Origin: Alicyclobacillus sp. ALC3
GTDB lineage: Bacteria; Bacillota; Bacilli; Alicyclobacillales; Alicyclobacillaceae
Direction: 5' to 3'
DNA: 64,000 bases
NCBI RefSeq assembly: GCF_028751195.1
Contig: NZ_CP066784.1
Coordinates: 1,674,001-1,738,000, forward strand
Positions 36,763 through 45,000 of the stretch are shown piece after piece; the stretch's first letter is position 1; each line of letters opens with the position of its first letter. Made by a program: the position numbers and the translations under genes. The notes below the pieces were generated by a model. It was not told the DNA's origin. It ran no database searches and saw only the letters and a program-made list of their open reading frames with translations.

Positions 36763-38121
36763 TCAATCGATCTGGGAGAGTGCAGAGGATTCTTCAAAGG
36801 AACCGGACGGTCGTAGCCTGCTGAGGAACCAGAGCACTGCGACGACGAGCAGCAAATAGCCAGGGACGAGCAGAGCTGAGCCGTGAACCAGGTGGTCGAC
36901 AATCTCCCGCACCAATGACAGCATCAGACAGGCGAGCGCAAAAGTGCCGAGCCAGACGGTGTCCGTGCGGGACATCGTTTTGCCAACAGTCGTGTACTCG
37001 CTCCACCAGAGGGAGAAGACCATCGTGATCGAAATGAGGAGCAGCAGCAAGTGGGTACCTTCGACGAGTGGGGAAAAGACAATGACACAGAGCGCAGCAA
37101 GAGCCATATCCGCCCGCGGGTCGTCAACACGTCCGCTCCAGATGAGCCAGATGACAAGCAGTGCCAAACCTACGAGAATGGCGAGAAACACAGGTAACAC
37201 CGCGGCCGGACTGATGACGTGCGCCACATTGGCGAGATACGCGAGGTCGCCTTCAAACGACAGGTTGTGAGGCGCCGGACCGTTTTTCATGCTGGAGTGA
37301 AACAGACCGTAAAACGCAGTCACGAACTGCCACAGTGTGCGCCACCCGATCACGAACGCGGCAACGACTGACGAGATTGCGGCGCCCGTCAGAATGCCAA
37401 AAGCCATGCGCCACTCTCGTCTGAGCAAGTAGTAAAAGAAGAGGACGGCGGGCGTGATCTTGATGACAGCAGCAATGCCAATTGGGACGCCAGCGAGAAA
37501 CTTCCACCTGAAAGTGTAGCGCAGGTAGAACCCGAGCGTGATCAGCAACAGAAGCAGCCATGTGACATTACCAAGCAGAACATCCGAGTTAAATCCGTCA
37601 TTGGCAGCGCACAAAGCAGCAAAAACCAGCCACGGCAAGCCTGCCCCCCGCCGCGTTAGCAGCCGCCCCCGCCCCCGCTTCACAAACCCGAGGCGCCCCA
37701 ACAAGATGACCGAGAGTGCATAGCCGACGAACGCAAACACGGTCCACAGAATGGACGCGGCCCTGTACGGAAGCGCCGCGAGAAATGAAAAAAACACGGC
37801 AAACTGAGGCGGATACACGTACTCATCAGGTGCGTTCACGATGTACCGGTGCTGACGCAAAAACGCTTGCTCGAGCGGTTTATCGTACATCAGCGCAGGC
37901 GGGCTGTGGTGCCACACGACTGAAAACGCGGTGTAAAAGAACGCAAAGTCATAATGGAAGTTGGTTATGGTTCGATGTGTAGCGATATAACTCACGTAAC
38001 CGAGCGCAAAGTAGACGGCGATGGTGAGCAGAAGGCTGGCCTCGACAACCCACAGCAGTTCAGCGGGCTTCAGTGTTATGCCTGGACGTAGTTTGCGGCG
38101 AGTCTTGCGGTCGATCGTCAT
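36763..38121 (-). CDS. GT87/DUF2029-like polyprenyl-phosphate mannosyltransferase family protein
   Basis: A 452-aa integral membrane protein with about ten helices. Features of the GT-C fold: an N-terminal helix followed by an acidic, aromatic external loop (TNFHYDFAFFYTAFSVVWHH), PDEYVYPPQFAVFF with the YxYPP motif typical of DUF2029/GT87, LLGNVTWLLLLL, and GIAAVIKITPAVLFFYYLL. The family moves mannose or other sugars from polyprenyl phosphate to cell envelope glycans. ATG at 38121 follows CCGGAGG. It converges on the hypothetical gene with 25 bases between stops. Substrate unknown. Confidence 0.82.
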   Translation of the reverse strand: MTIDRKTRRKLRPGITLKPAELLWVVEASLLLTIAVYFALGYVSYIATHRTITNFHYDFAFFYTAFSVVWHHSPPALMYDKPLEQAFLRQHRYIVNAPDEYVYPPQFAVFFSFLAALPYRAASILWTVFAFVGYALSVILLGRLGFVKRGRGRLLTRRGAGLPWLVFAALCAANDGFNSDVLLGNVTWLLLLLITLGFYLRYTFRWKFLAGVPIGIAAVIKITPAVLFFYYLLRREWRMAFGILTGAAISSVVAAFVIGWRTLWQFVTAFYGLFHSSMKNGPAPHNLSFEGDLAYLANVAHVISPAAVLPVFLAILVGLALLVIWLIWSGRVDDPRADMALAALCVIVFSPLVEGTHLLLLLISITMVFSLWWSEYTTVGKTMSRTDTVWLGTFALACLMLSLVREIVDHLVHGSALLVPGYLLLVVAVLWFLSRLRPSGSFEESSALSQID

Positions 38122-38251
38122 TGTTGCCTCCGGGCTCCGGTCGGGACGAGTAGGCTTGCTCTCTACCTATTCGCAACCAAACCTTGATTTCCCTGCCACC
38201 CTCATTATGTTCGGGTTTTGACAGTCACTCCCGCGACCTGAGGTTGCAGGA

Positions 38252-38959
38252 GTGGCAGACGCGAAGTGGTATACTGTGCCCATGATTTACACAGACGGAA
38301 TTCACCTCATCTCGTCGGAGAGCCTGGAAGAACTGCACACATTTGCCGTGGCGCGCATCGGCCTGAAGCAGAAGTGGCTGCACAACTCACCGCGCCACCC
38401 CCATTATGACTTGATGACCAATGCGGCGGTTGACCGCGCGCTGAGGGCCGGCGCAGTGATGCGTACGTCGCGGGAACTCGTCGAGATCTTGCGCAGCGCC
38501 CCCTACCTCGAAGCCATTCGCGAAGCGACTGCGGCACGCCGACGCCGCAACCGGGCGAAACGTGCACATCATTTGGAAACGAGGGACTACCCCATGGTCA
38601 CAAAAGTCAACTTAGCTGATACGCTGAGCCTATTCGACGATCACTGGAACCCACGCATTGTCGGGGATCTGAACGACTCCTACGTCAAGCTGACCAAGCT
38701 GAAGGGCGAGTTTGTGTGGCACTCGCATGAACAGGAAGATGAGATGTTCCTCGTCGTGCAGGGGCAACTTGTCATACGGGTGCGCGATCAAGAAGATGTG
38801 ATATTGAACGAGGGCGAGTTCGTGATTATTCCGCGCGGTGTCGAACACCAACCGTTCGCGCCGGAAGAGGTTCACGTACTGCTACTGGAGCCGAAGACGA
38901 CACTGAACACAGGCAACGTCGTGAACGAACGGACACGCGCAGAATTGGAGCGACTCTGA
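38252..38959 (+). CDS. DUF4031-cupin fusion protein
   Basis: A 235-aa two-domain protein. Residues 10-110 match DUF4031: MIYTDGIHLISSESLEELHTFA, KWLHNSPRHPHYDL, and ALRAGAVMRTSRELVEILR. Residues 125-225 form a cupin: LTKLKGEFVWHSHEQEDEMF supplies the metal His-x-His and Glu, and GEFVIIPRGVEHQPFAPEE the second motif with His. DUF4031 proteins are usually stand-alone, about 90-110 aa, so this joining is unusual. The start is GTG at 38252, 8 bases after GAGG; ATG at 38282 is a possible internal start with no good site. The link YPMVTKVNLADTL could also have been a second gene start (ATG 38594). Confidence 0.78.
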   Translation: MADAKWYTVPMIYTDGIHLISSESLEELHTFAVARIGLKQKWLHNSPRHPHYDLMTNAAVDRALRAGAVMRTSRELVEILRSAPYLEAIREATAARRRRNRAKRAHHLETRDYPMVTKVNLADTLSLFDDHWNPRIVGDLNDSYVKLTKLKGEFVWHSHEQEDEMFLVVQGQLVIRVRDQEDVILNEGEFVIIPRGVEHQPFAPEEVHVLLLEPKTTLNTGNVVNERTRAELERL

Positions 38960-38961
38960 GC

Positions 38962-39045
38962 CACATGACCCACATGACCCACATGAGCCACATGAGCCAC
39001 ATGAGCCACATGAGCCACATGAGCCACATGAGCCACATGAGCCAC
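38962..39045. repeat. 9-bp repeat after the DUF4031-cupin gene
   Basis: Nine copies of CACATGAGC or CACATGACC begin right after the stop codon. It sits between the cupin gene and the MFS pseudogene. Confidence 0.95.
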
Positions 39046-39139
39046 TCGCCTGAACTAGCCTCGCGGGCTCCTCGCGCGGCATAACGCTCGTCCAAATTCC
39101 ACTTCGGCTCCCACTTCGGCTCCCCCCAACACGGTACTC

Positions 39140-39553
39140 GGCGCTACGACGAGGCAATGGTGAGCGTGAAGTTGCATTGGGGGAGTGGGGGGCCTGGCTG
39201 ATCACGCTGTCTTTCGGCCTGATGGGCTTTTCGTTCTACTCGTTTGCAGCGTGGCTGCCGCAAATCATTGAAGGCATGGGCTACTCCAAATCCTATTCGG
39301 CAAATGCCCTAACGCTCTTTGTTACGATTCAGATTCCAGTCAGTTTGATGCTGCCACTCGTACTGAGGAGATACCCTTCGCGCCGATTGTGACTGGTGGT
39401 TGAGTTCGTAATTGAACTAGCCGGCTTGCTGTTACTTGTGATGAGCGCTTTGGGCTCCATCGTGTTGGGCTGGATTGACGACGGCACCCACAGTTTTGTC
39501 GCGGAGACGGGAGCGACGGTGGCGCGCGGCTATGTAATCGTTTCGGGAACATA
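39140..39553 (+). pseudogene. Decayed MFS transporter (CynX-like), 3-prime half
   Basis: Only the second half of a transporter is left. From 39164 one frame reads EVALGEWGAWLITLSFGLMG and continues through FSFYSFAAWLPQIIEGMGYS to SLMLPLVLRRYPSRRL, where it meets a stop at 39390. The next frame resumes a membrane helix from about 39408 (VIELAGLLLLVMSALGSIVLG) up to 39553, showing a frameshift. No ribosome binding site or N-terminal half is present. The end of the resumed frame (ARGYVIVSGT) is already the first degenerate unit of array C, so the array may have grown out of, or into, the dead gene. Confidence 0.7.
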
Positions 39554-40118
39554 GCGGCCGTGGTGGCGCTGGTATATGATCGTTTCGATCACATAGGCAC
39601 CGTGATCGCGCTGCTATGTGATCCTTTCGATCGCATAGCCCCCGCAGTCGCGATGATATGTGATCCTTTCGATCGCATAGCCCCCGCAGTCGCGCTGCTA
39701 TGTGATCCTTTCGATCGCATAGGCACCGTGATCGCGCTGGCATGTGATCCTTTCGATCACATAGGCGCCGCAGTCGCGCTGCGATGTGATCCTTTCGATC
39801 GCATAGGCGCCGCAGTCGCGCTGGCATGTGATCCTTTCGATCACATAGCCCCCGTAGTCGCGCTGCTATGTGATCCTTTCGATCGCATAAGCGCCGCAGT
39901 CGCGCTGGCATGTGATCCTTTCGATCGCATAGCCCCCCAGGTCGCCCTCACATGTGATCCTTTCGATCGCATAGCCCCCGCAGTGGCGCTGCTATGTGAT
40001 CCTTTCGATCGCATAGGCGCCGCAGTCGCGCTGGCATGTGATCCTTTCGATCGCATAGGCGCCGCAGTCGCGCTGGCATGTGATCCTTTCGATCACATAG
40101 CCCCCGCGGACGCGATAC
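39531..40118. repeat. Array C: fourteen 42-bp repeats with a hairpin core
   Basis: Fourteen units at exact 42-bp steps from 39531. The core has arms TATGTGATC and GATCACATA around CTTTC; in most units the right arm reads GATCGCATA, giving a G-T pair. The spacer alternates among GCCCCCGCAGTCGCGCTGC, GGCGCCGCAGTCGCGCTGG and similar. The first unit is degenerate (TATGTAATCGTTTCGGGAACATA) and overlaps the MFS pseudogene. The frames through it remain open by chance. It ends about 80 bases before the DUF2239 promoter. Confidence 0.95.
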
Positions 40119-40198
40119 CGCGTTGGTTTCCCGACGTCGCCCTACTTCGTGGTGGCGTACGAGCCCGCGCTCATCCTCGCCAGCTTGCTGCACTGGCA

Positions 40199-40248
40199 TT
40201 TATTTTATCCGGATATTATAGACACGTTTATTTTATCCGGATATAATA
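40199..40248 (+). promoter_or_regulatory. Promoter with twin TATCCGGATA operators upstream of DUF2239
   Basis: A -35 box TAGACA (40219-40224) and a perfect -10 box TATAAT (40242-40247) are separated by 17 bases. A 22-base sequence, TTTATTTTATCCGGATAT and a few more bases, occurs twice, 28 bases apart (40199 and 40227), and each copy centres on the palindrome TATCCGGATA (40206-40215 and 40234-40243). One copy lies just upstream of -35 and the other between -35 and -10, so a dimer bound at both would block or bend the promoter. Confidence 0.75.
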
Positions 40249-40280
40249 TAAGCATATCTCACGTTGGGAGTGTCGCACTC

Positions 40281-40907
40281 ATGTCTACGTCTCAGACCGA
40301 TGCAGAGTTCACCGCGTTTCTCGATGACCAATTGGTAGCCAGTGGTTCGTTGCAAGACGTCATCCAAGTGTTGAACGGTCAGTTGGACTCGGCTCAACTT
40401 CCTAGTATCTGCTTGTTCGACGATGCCACAGGCAGGCCGGTTGACCTTGACGTGCGCCATGGCGTGGCATCTGCGCCTGCTGCCAACGACTTGCCCGCGA
40501 CGGACGGTGCCGACCATGGGCAGACACCGACCGATGCGCCCCGATCCGTCGGCCGCCCGAAACTCGGAGTCGTCGCTGGCGAAGTGACACTGCTGCCGCG
40601 ACACTGGGCATGGCTGAAGAGCCAGCCCGGCGGCGCCTCTGTGACCTTGCGCAAGCTTGTAGAAGAGGCGCGCCGCACAACGGCGGGCGAGGACATCGCA
40701 CGCCGTGCGCAGGAGGCCGCCTATCGAGTGATGACTGCGTTGGCTGGTGACCGGTCGAACTACGAAGAAGCCCTACGCGCGCTCTACGCCAAGGACGAGC
40801 AGCGCTTCCTAGAACTGACGCAGGGTTGGTCGCAGGACGTGTGCGACTATGTTCGCAAACTGGCTAAGCCAGTGTTTGCGCAGAAGGGATCACGGGTACA
40901 GAGTTGA
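40281..40907 (+). CDS. DUF2239 family protein
   Basis: A 208-aa protein of unknown function. The N-terminus EFTAFLDDQLVASGSLQDV followed by LFDDATGRPVDLDVR is characteristic of DUF2239. A Pro/Ala-rich hinge precedes RPKLGVVAGEVTLLPRHWAWLKSQPGG, SVTLRKLVEEARR, and a helical end (RVMTALAGDRSNYEEALRALY). The central part with ALRKLVEEARR resembles ribbon-helix-helix-type DNA binding partners, so an autoregulatory role at the twin operators upstream is possible but unproven. ATG at 40281 lies 34 bases after the -10 box; the frame's extension to 40149 overlaps the promoter and is excluded. Confidence 0.78.
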   Translation: MSTSQTDAEFTAFLDDQLVASGSLQDVIQVLNGQLDSAQLPSICLFDDATGRPVDLDVRHGVASAPAANDLPATDGADHGQTPTDAPRSVGRPKLGVVAGEVTLLPRHWAWLKSQPGGASVTLRKLVEEARRTTAGEDIARRAQEAAYRVMTALAGDRSNYEEALRALYAKDEQRFLELTQGWSQDVCDYVRKLAKPVFAQKGSRVQS

Positions 40908-40920
40908 TTTCAGCGGTACA

Positions 40921-41003
40921 CGGGGCGTAGCTGACGGGCGTAGCTGACGGGCGTAGCTGACGGGCGTAGCTGACGGGCGTAGCTGACGGGCGTAGCTGAC
41001 GGG
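40921..41003. repeat. 13-bp repeat between converging genes
   Basis: Six copies of GGGCGTAGCTGAC sit between the DUF2239 stop (40907) and the MerR stop (41074). Each contains the short palindrome GTAGCTGAC-like AGCT, too short to be a terminator. Confidence 0.9.
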
Positions 41004-41073
41004 GCGCCGACCGAGGAAAGCGCCCCGTCCTCTTGCCACATCCAGGTTGTCGTCGGCATGGGTGCGCACTTGC

Positions 41074-42024
41074 TTACTTCTGCTCCATCCGCCAGCGCAA
41101 ACCGGCCAGCATCAGTTTTTGTGCATGCAGCGGCGGCGCCATCTTTTCCGGGTTCAGCCGCGCCATGATGTCCCACAGTTGCTGGTTCGGTGCGTTCTCC
41201 ACCGTTTCGGCGTAGTGGCGGAAGCGCTGGAGAAAGGTGTCATCCACCGGCATGTGAAACGCGTTGGCGAAGAGGTCAATCCACTCGTCAACCACCGCCT
41301 GCACCCTAGCGCTCTCCGGACCATGGCCAGCCTGCTGTGCGGCAATCGCGTGGTCCATGAGTGCCCCCATCGACTGACTCCACGGTTCCGGTTGGACGCG
41401 ACCGTGATCAATCATCTGCCAAAACGGCTGCACCATCTGCTGCATTTCGTCGCGAAACTGCGGGTCGTTTAACAGCGCCTGCAGGTCGGTCCACGCCGCT
41501 GTCTGCTCCGCCCCCCACTGCGTTGGCAACGATTCCTTCAGCTGCTGCAAAAACGCTGTGCGCCAGTCGTCAGTGGCCGTGTCCGGGATCATCGTCTCAG
41601 ACCAACGCGCCTCCAGCCAAGCCTTTTTTTCCTCCGTGCTCATCTTCATCGCCTCCAGAACAATGTGAAGGTGTGCAAACGAAGACTCCCCCACCGCGTC
41701 TTGCGGAATCAAATCAAGGCGGGCGCGGATGTCGGTGAGGTGCGTGATCTGCAGATCGAGTGCCCGTTTGTGCCAGTCGATCACGGTCGCGACGTCGGCC
41801 GCCTGGTTCAAGATGCGACTGATTTGTGGCAGGCCGAACTCCATCTCGCGCAACTGGCGCACAAGTGTCAACCGCCAGATGTCGTCTGTGGCGTACAGGC
41901 GATACCCGGCTTCCGAGCGCGCCGCCGGTGTTACGACGCCCTCGTTCGCGTAGTGGCGGATGGCCTTGACGGACAATCCTGTAAGTTTGGCCGCCTCACC
42001 GATTGAATACAGTCCGCTTGTCAT
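41074..42024 (-). CDS. MerR-family transcriptional regulator with large effector domain
   Basis: A 316-aa activator. Residues 1-75 form the MerR DNA-binding domain: YSIGEAAKLTGLSVKAIRHY, then EAGYRLYATDDIWRL. A coiled-coil dimer helix (about 80-120) is followed by a helical domain of about 190 residues with TAFLQQLKESLPTQW and QFRDEMQQMVQPFWQM, similar to the antibiotic-binding TipAS-type tails but not clearly the same. ATG at 42024 has AAGG 8 bases upstream; the frame's extension to 42075 crosses the promoter. Its own promoter has the 19-base spacer typical of MerR control, so it probably regulates itself. No obvious target operon lies next to it. Confidence 0.85.
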   Translation of the reverse strand: MTSGLYSIGEAAKLTGLSVKAIRHYANEGVVTPAARSEAGYRLYATDDIWRLTLVRQLREMEFGLPQISRILNQAADVATVIDWHKRALDLQITHLTDIRARLDLIPQDAVGESSFAHLHIVLEAMKMSTEEKKAWLEARWSETMIPDTATDDWRTAFLQQLKESLPTQWGAEQTAAWTDLQALLNDPQFRDEMQQMVQPFWQMIDHGRVQPEPWSQSMGALMDHAIAAQQAGHGPESARVQAVVDEWIDLFANAFHMPVDDTFLQRFRHYAETVENAPNQQLWDIMARLNPEKMAPPLHAQKLMLAGLRWRMEQK

Positions 42025-42044
42025 TCGCATCACCTTCTGGTCTG

Positions 42045-42075
42045 AGGCTACAGTCTCCCGTCGCAGGAGAGTCAA
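42045..42075 (-). promoter_or_regulatory. MerR-type promoter with 19-base spacer and dyad operator
   Basis: On the minus strand a -35 TTGACT (42075-42070) and a -10 TAGCCT (42050-42045) stand 19 bases apart, the over-long spacing that MerR proteins correct by twisting DNA. The spacer holds a dyad TCTCC / GGAGA (42054-42058 and 42066-42070). It is 20 bases upstream of the merR gene. Confidence 0.7.
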
Positions 42076-42205
42076 GCGTCAGAGACCGGGGAATTTTTGA
42101 CCGGTCCACTGGGCTGACGTCTGGCAAGCGACCGCAGTGCTTGGCGCCGTCGTGGCGCTGTAATCGCTCCGTAGTGGCGCCGTAGTGGCGCTGGAATGGC
42201 TCCGT

Positions 42206-44083
42206 CTACCATCCTTGCAATGGGATGGTGATGCCTTGCCCCGCTACCTTTACCGCGGAACCGGCTAATGCGGACTTGTCGGGGACGACGTCACTGCTTG
42301 GCAGCTTTGTCTTCGTACCGGTCGACAAGTTCACGAGCGTGACTCTCTGCACGAGCGTTCCACCCGTCGCGTTATTCGTGTAATAGGACTTGTCATAAGC
42401 GAGAAAATCTCCAGAAGTACCAACGTCGAAAAAGTTGCCGCCGCCCGCCAGGTAAGACGTCACAGTTGTGTCCTGGTTCGTCTGTAGGTTGAAGATGTGC
42501 AGGTCATTGCTACCTGGCTGATTCAGGCCGGGCGCAGCCCACGCGACTGAGTACATGAGCCACTGATTGTTGATCAGTGTCAGGCCCCCGGGATACGCGT
42601 AGTACACCTCATTTTCGGCGTCTAACACGCGCAACCACGGAATGGTGTCCGGCATGGATGGCGGCGTGGTCGTTGAACCCCCCGATGTTTGCGTCGGCCC
42701 CTGGATGGCGATGGAATACGGTTCCGTGGGGACATTCGCCCACGCCTGATACTTTGGGTTGCCCTTGCGGGACACCTGGGGCTCCATGATATAGGCAATC
42801 CCCGCCGGCGTCTGAACAGCCTTTCCTTCGATACCTTGCAGAGAATACGTCTTCCCGCCGACCGAAACGTTCTTTACAGGTGATTGAATGACCGTGCCGC
42901 CAATTTGCGGCGCCAGCACGTTATTGAGCAGGTTGTTTGCCGACTCGAGCACATACGGCGCGTACGACCAGTCCTTTGCGTCCGCCGTGTACACGATGGT
43001 GACTGAAGGCAAGGAGTTGAACGGAACGTAGTCGTTAATCCCTGCCACATCCTGCCCATTCTTTGCCCGGAACGAGAAGTATGCTGTCTGCGGATTTGGG
43101 TGCGAAATCACTGCCGGCGCAAGCGGGCCCTGTACTGAAGAAGTCCCCCAGTTCTTCGCCGAAGCCTGCGCCGCCGCCTTGAAGAAGGGGGCGGCCATGC
43201 CATCAGTCGCGAACGGTGAAGCCCCGGACGTGTCAACTTCAATCGACGCATCGGCGCTGTGCAGGTACACCGCATACGAGCTGTCCCCCGCAAGCGTTGC
43301 TGTCCCTTTCAGACCTGGCGGCGCGATCAGATAGAAAGCCATCCCTTGGTCCATTTGCACAAAGTACGCGACCAGCTTGCCCTTTAACTGCGGCGGCACC
43401 CAGGATGAAATACTCTGCGGTGCCTGCATGACGGAAATCCGGACGGCAGACGTGAACGGCACCTGTACGACCGGCAATTGAGATGTCGACACCGGGTTAT
43501 TCTGCAGGCCCGGCCACGCAATCGCCTGTACCGGGGTCAGCGTGCCTGCGCCGTACATCTGTAAACTGGTTGTCGTATTGCTCCCCGGCGGCGGCGTCGA
43601 TGGCACGACCGCGTTGGTGCTTGGCGCGGTTGTCTGGCCTTTCGTCGTCGTGGTACGTTGCGAAGTAGAGTTTGAAACACGGTTGACCGTGCTGTTGGTC
43701 ACTCTTGGCAGATTGTGTCCCTTGTTGGCCGAGGTGTGTTGACCTTTCCAGACGATCCCGCCAATCACCCCTGTAGCTACCACCAATGCGGCCGCGGCGA
43801 CCGCGGCTGAACGAAAAACGGCGCTGCCGCGGCGACTATGTCGTCCATGACGGCCCCGAGAGCCTCCACTGGCTGCTGCACCTGCACCTGCACCTGCACC
43901 TGCACCTGCACCTGCACCTGCACCTGCACCTGCACCTGCACCTGCACCTGCACCTGCACCTGCCCGAGCCACTTCTGTTCGGCGCCTGCGCGCGGCCGAT
44001 ACGACCTCATCGACGTTCGCTTCGTCCCACTCGCCACCAGGCGTATCGTCAAGTCCCTGCTTCAGCCACTCGTCAAAGTTCAT
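42206..44083 (-). CDS. Membrane-anchored partner (putative anti-sigma factor) of the ECF sigma factor
   Basis: A 625-aa single-pass protein. The cytoplasmic N-terminus (MNFDEWLKQGLDDTPGGEW) contains about 45 residues of Arg-rich helix and then a run of Ala-Gly pairs from a hexamer repeat; it lacks the HxxxCxxC zinc motif of ZAS domains. One membrane helix (SAAVAAAALVVATGVIGGIVW, about 98-118) leads to a Thr/Ser/Asn-rich stalk and a large outside domain with beta-propeller-like features (DAENEVYYAYPGGLTLINNQ; FLAYDKSYYTNNATGGTL). ATG at 44083 lies within the last codons of the sigma gene and has GGAGGTG upstream, so translation is coupled. Anti-sigma role is inferred from coupling and topology. 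Confidence 0.72.
   Translation of the reverse strand: MNFDEWLKQGLDDTPGGEWDEANVDEVVSAARRRRTEVARAGAGAGAGAGAGAGAGAGAGAGAGAGAGAAASGGSRGRHGRHSRRGSAVFRSAAVAAAALVVATGVIGGIVWKGQHTSANKGHNLPRVTNSTVNRVSNSTSQRTTTTKGQTTAPSTNAVVPSTPPPGSNTTTSLQMYGAGTLTPVQAIAWPGLQNNPVSTSQLPVVQVPFTSAVRISVMQAPQSISSWVPPQLKGKLVAYFVQMDQGMAFYLIAPPGLKGTATLAGDSSYAVYLHSADASIEVDTSGASPFATDGMAAPFFKAAAQASAKNWGTSSVQGPLAPAVISHPNPQTAYFSFRAKNGQDVAGINDYVPFNSLPSVTIVYTADAKDWSYAPYVLESANNLLNNVLAPQIGGTVIQSPVKNVSVGGKTYSLQGIEGKAVQTPAGIAYIMEPQVSRKGNPKYQAWANVPTEPYSIAIQGPTQTSGGSTTTPPSMPDTIPWLRVLDAENEVYYAYPGGLTLINNQWLMYSVAWAAPGLNQPGSNDLHIFNLQTNQDTTVTSYLAGGGNFFDVGTSGDFLAYDKSYYTNNATGGTLVQRVTLVNLSTGTKTKLPSSDVVPDKSALAGSAVKVAGQGITIPLQGW
43872..43964. repeat. 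CACCTG hexamer repeat inside the anti-sigma-like gene
   Basis: About 15 copies of a 6-bp unit, in frame, encode Ala-Gly pairs between the N-terminal helix and the membrane helix of the sigma factor partner. Gain or loss of copies would change the length of the cytoplasmic linker without a frameshift. Confidence 0.95.
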
Positions 44084-44696
44084 CCGCAAGCACCTCCGCC
44101 TGCAATTTGGTCTTCAACTTTCGGATGGCCCGGAAATAGAGCACGCGCGCGTTACCTTCCGATGTGCCGACTACATCAGCAACTTCTCGGAACGACAGTT
44201 GTTCCCGCACCCGCAACAGAATGACTTCTCGCTCGTTGCGGCCTAGTTCAAGCACCGCGCGCCAGATGTCGTTGACCGACTCCCCGTCGAGAAAGACTAC
44301 CTCAGCGGATGGACTGGCCGAATCGGCCCAATCGCGCGCGCCTGCCGTATTCGAAAAGTTGGCACCTGTCGGTGCCGCCGCCGTGTGCCCGTCACCTCGC
44401 CGATTGCGGGCAAGCGGCACATCTGGGCTACCGGATGGGTTGGCGAACGGGATCAGCCGGCGAAATCCCGCGGAACGCAGGTAATCTGTCGCTGCATTTC
44501 GCGCGATTGTGAACAACCACGTTTTCAGCGATGACTCGCCGCGGTAGTCGGCCCAGTGTTCGTAGGCGCGAATGAATGTCTCCTGCGCCAGGTCGTCTGC
44601 GACATCAATCCGGCGGACGATGGAATAGGCGAAACTCCACACGCTCTGCCAGTATTGGCGCATCGCATCGGGAAAAGTTACGGGCCCGTTGGTCAC
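44073..44696 (-). CDS. ECF-type RNA polymerase sigma factor
   Basis: A 207-aa sigma-70 family factor of the extracytoplasmic function group. Region 2 has WSFAYSIVRRIDVADDLAQETFIRAYEHWADYRGES (the DDLAQETF box and -10 recognition), with SLKTWLFTIARNAATDYLR next. A poorly conserved linker of about 65 residues, longer than usual, follows. Region 4 has VLELGRNEREVILLRVREQLSFREVADVVGTSEGNARVLYFRAIRKLK, the -35-binding helix-turn-helix. The GTG at 44696 has GGAG 8 bases upstream; GTG at 44705 overlaps that site. The stop overlaps the start of the membrane partner. Its own ECF-type promoter is visible. Confidence 0.93.
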   Translation of the reverse strand: MTNGPVTFPDAMRQYWQSVWSFAYSIVRRIDVADDLAQETFIRAYEHWADYRGESSLKTWLFTIARNAATDYLRSAGFRRLIPFANPSGSPDVPLARNRRGDGHTAAAPTGANFSNTAGARDWADSASPSAEVVFLDGESVNDIWRAVLELGRNEREVILLRVREQLSFREVADVVGTSEGNARVLYFRAIRKLKTKLQAEVLADEL

Positions 44697-44734
44697 AATC
44701 GTCACTCCAGTCTCGAGCCGTATGCTGCCACTTT

Positions 44735-44761
44735 GACGAGATAGGATGAATAGGTGTTACA
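44735..44761 (-). promoter_or_regulatory. ECF-type promoter of the sigma factor operon
   Basis: Minus-strand TGTAAC (44761-44756) and CGTC (44738-44735) are separated by 17 bases, the TGTAAC-N17-CGWC form used by Bacillus ECF factors such as SigX and SigW. It lies about 40 bases before the sigma start, consistent with autoregulation. Confidence 0.6.
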
Positions 44762-44876
44762 GGGTTCGGGATCTATTGAACCACGGGCGAGGAGTGATTG
44801 CTGCACAAAGTGTGTGGCGGCGGGGCGGGCATAACGGCTCACGCGGCGTGGGAATAACCGCGCGCGCCCTCGGCGG

Positions 44877-44950
44877 GCGTGGCGTGGCGTGGCGTGGCGT
44901 GGCGTGGCGTGGCGTGGCGTGGCGTGGCGTGGCGTGGCGTGGCGTGGCGT
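44877..44950. repeat. GGCGT pentamer repeat
   Basis: About 15 copies of GGCGT in a gene-free stretch upstream of the sigma promoter. Copies of a related AATAACGGCACC/AATAAGCGCGC context flank it. Period five means frames through it close or shift; none is coding. Confidence 0.95.
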
Positions 44951-45000
44951 GAATAAGCGCGCACGCCTCGGCGGGCGAAACCGCTCACCCGGTGTGGGAA

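Noticed and set aside
39531..40118. Array C as a CRISPR array
   Set aside because: The core and spacer pattern is regular but the spacers are near-identical, and no cas genes are present.
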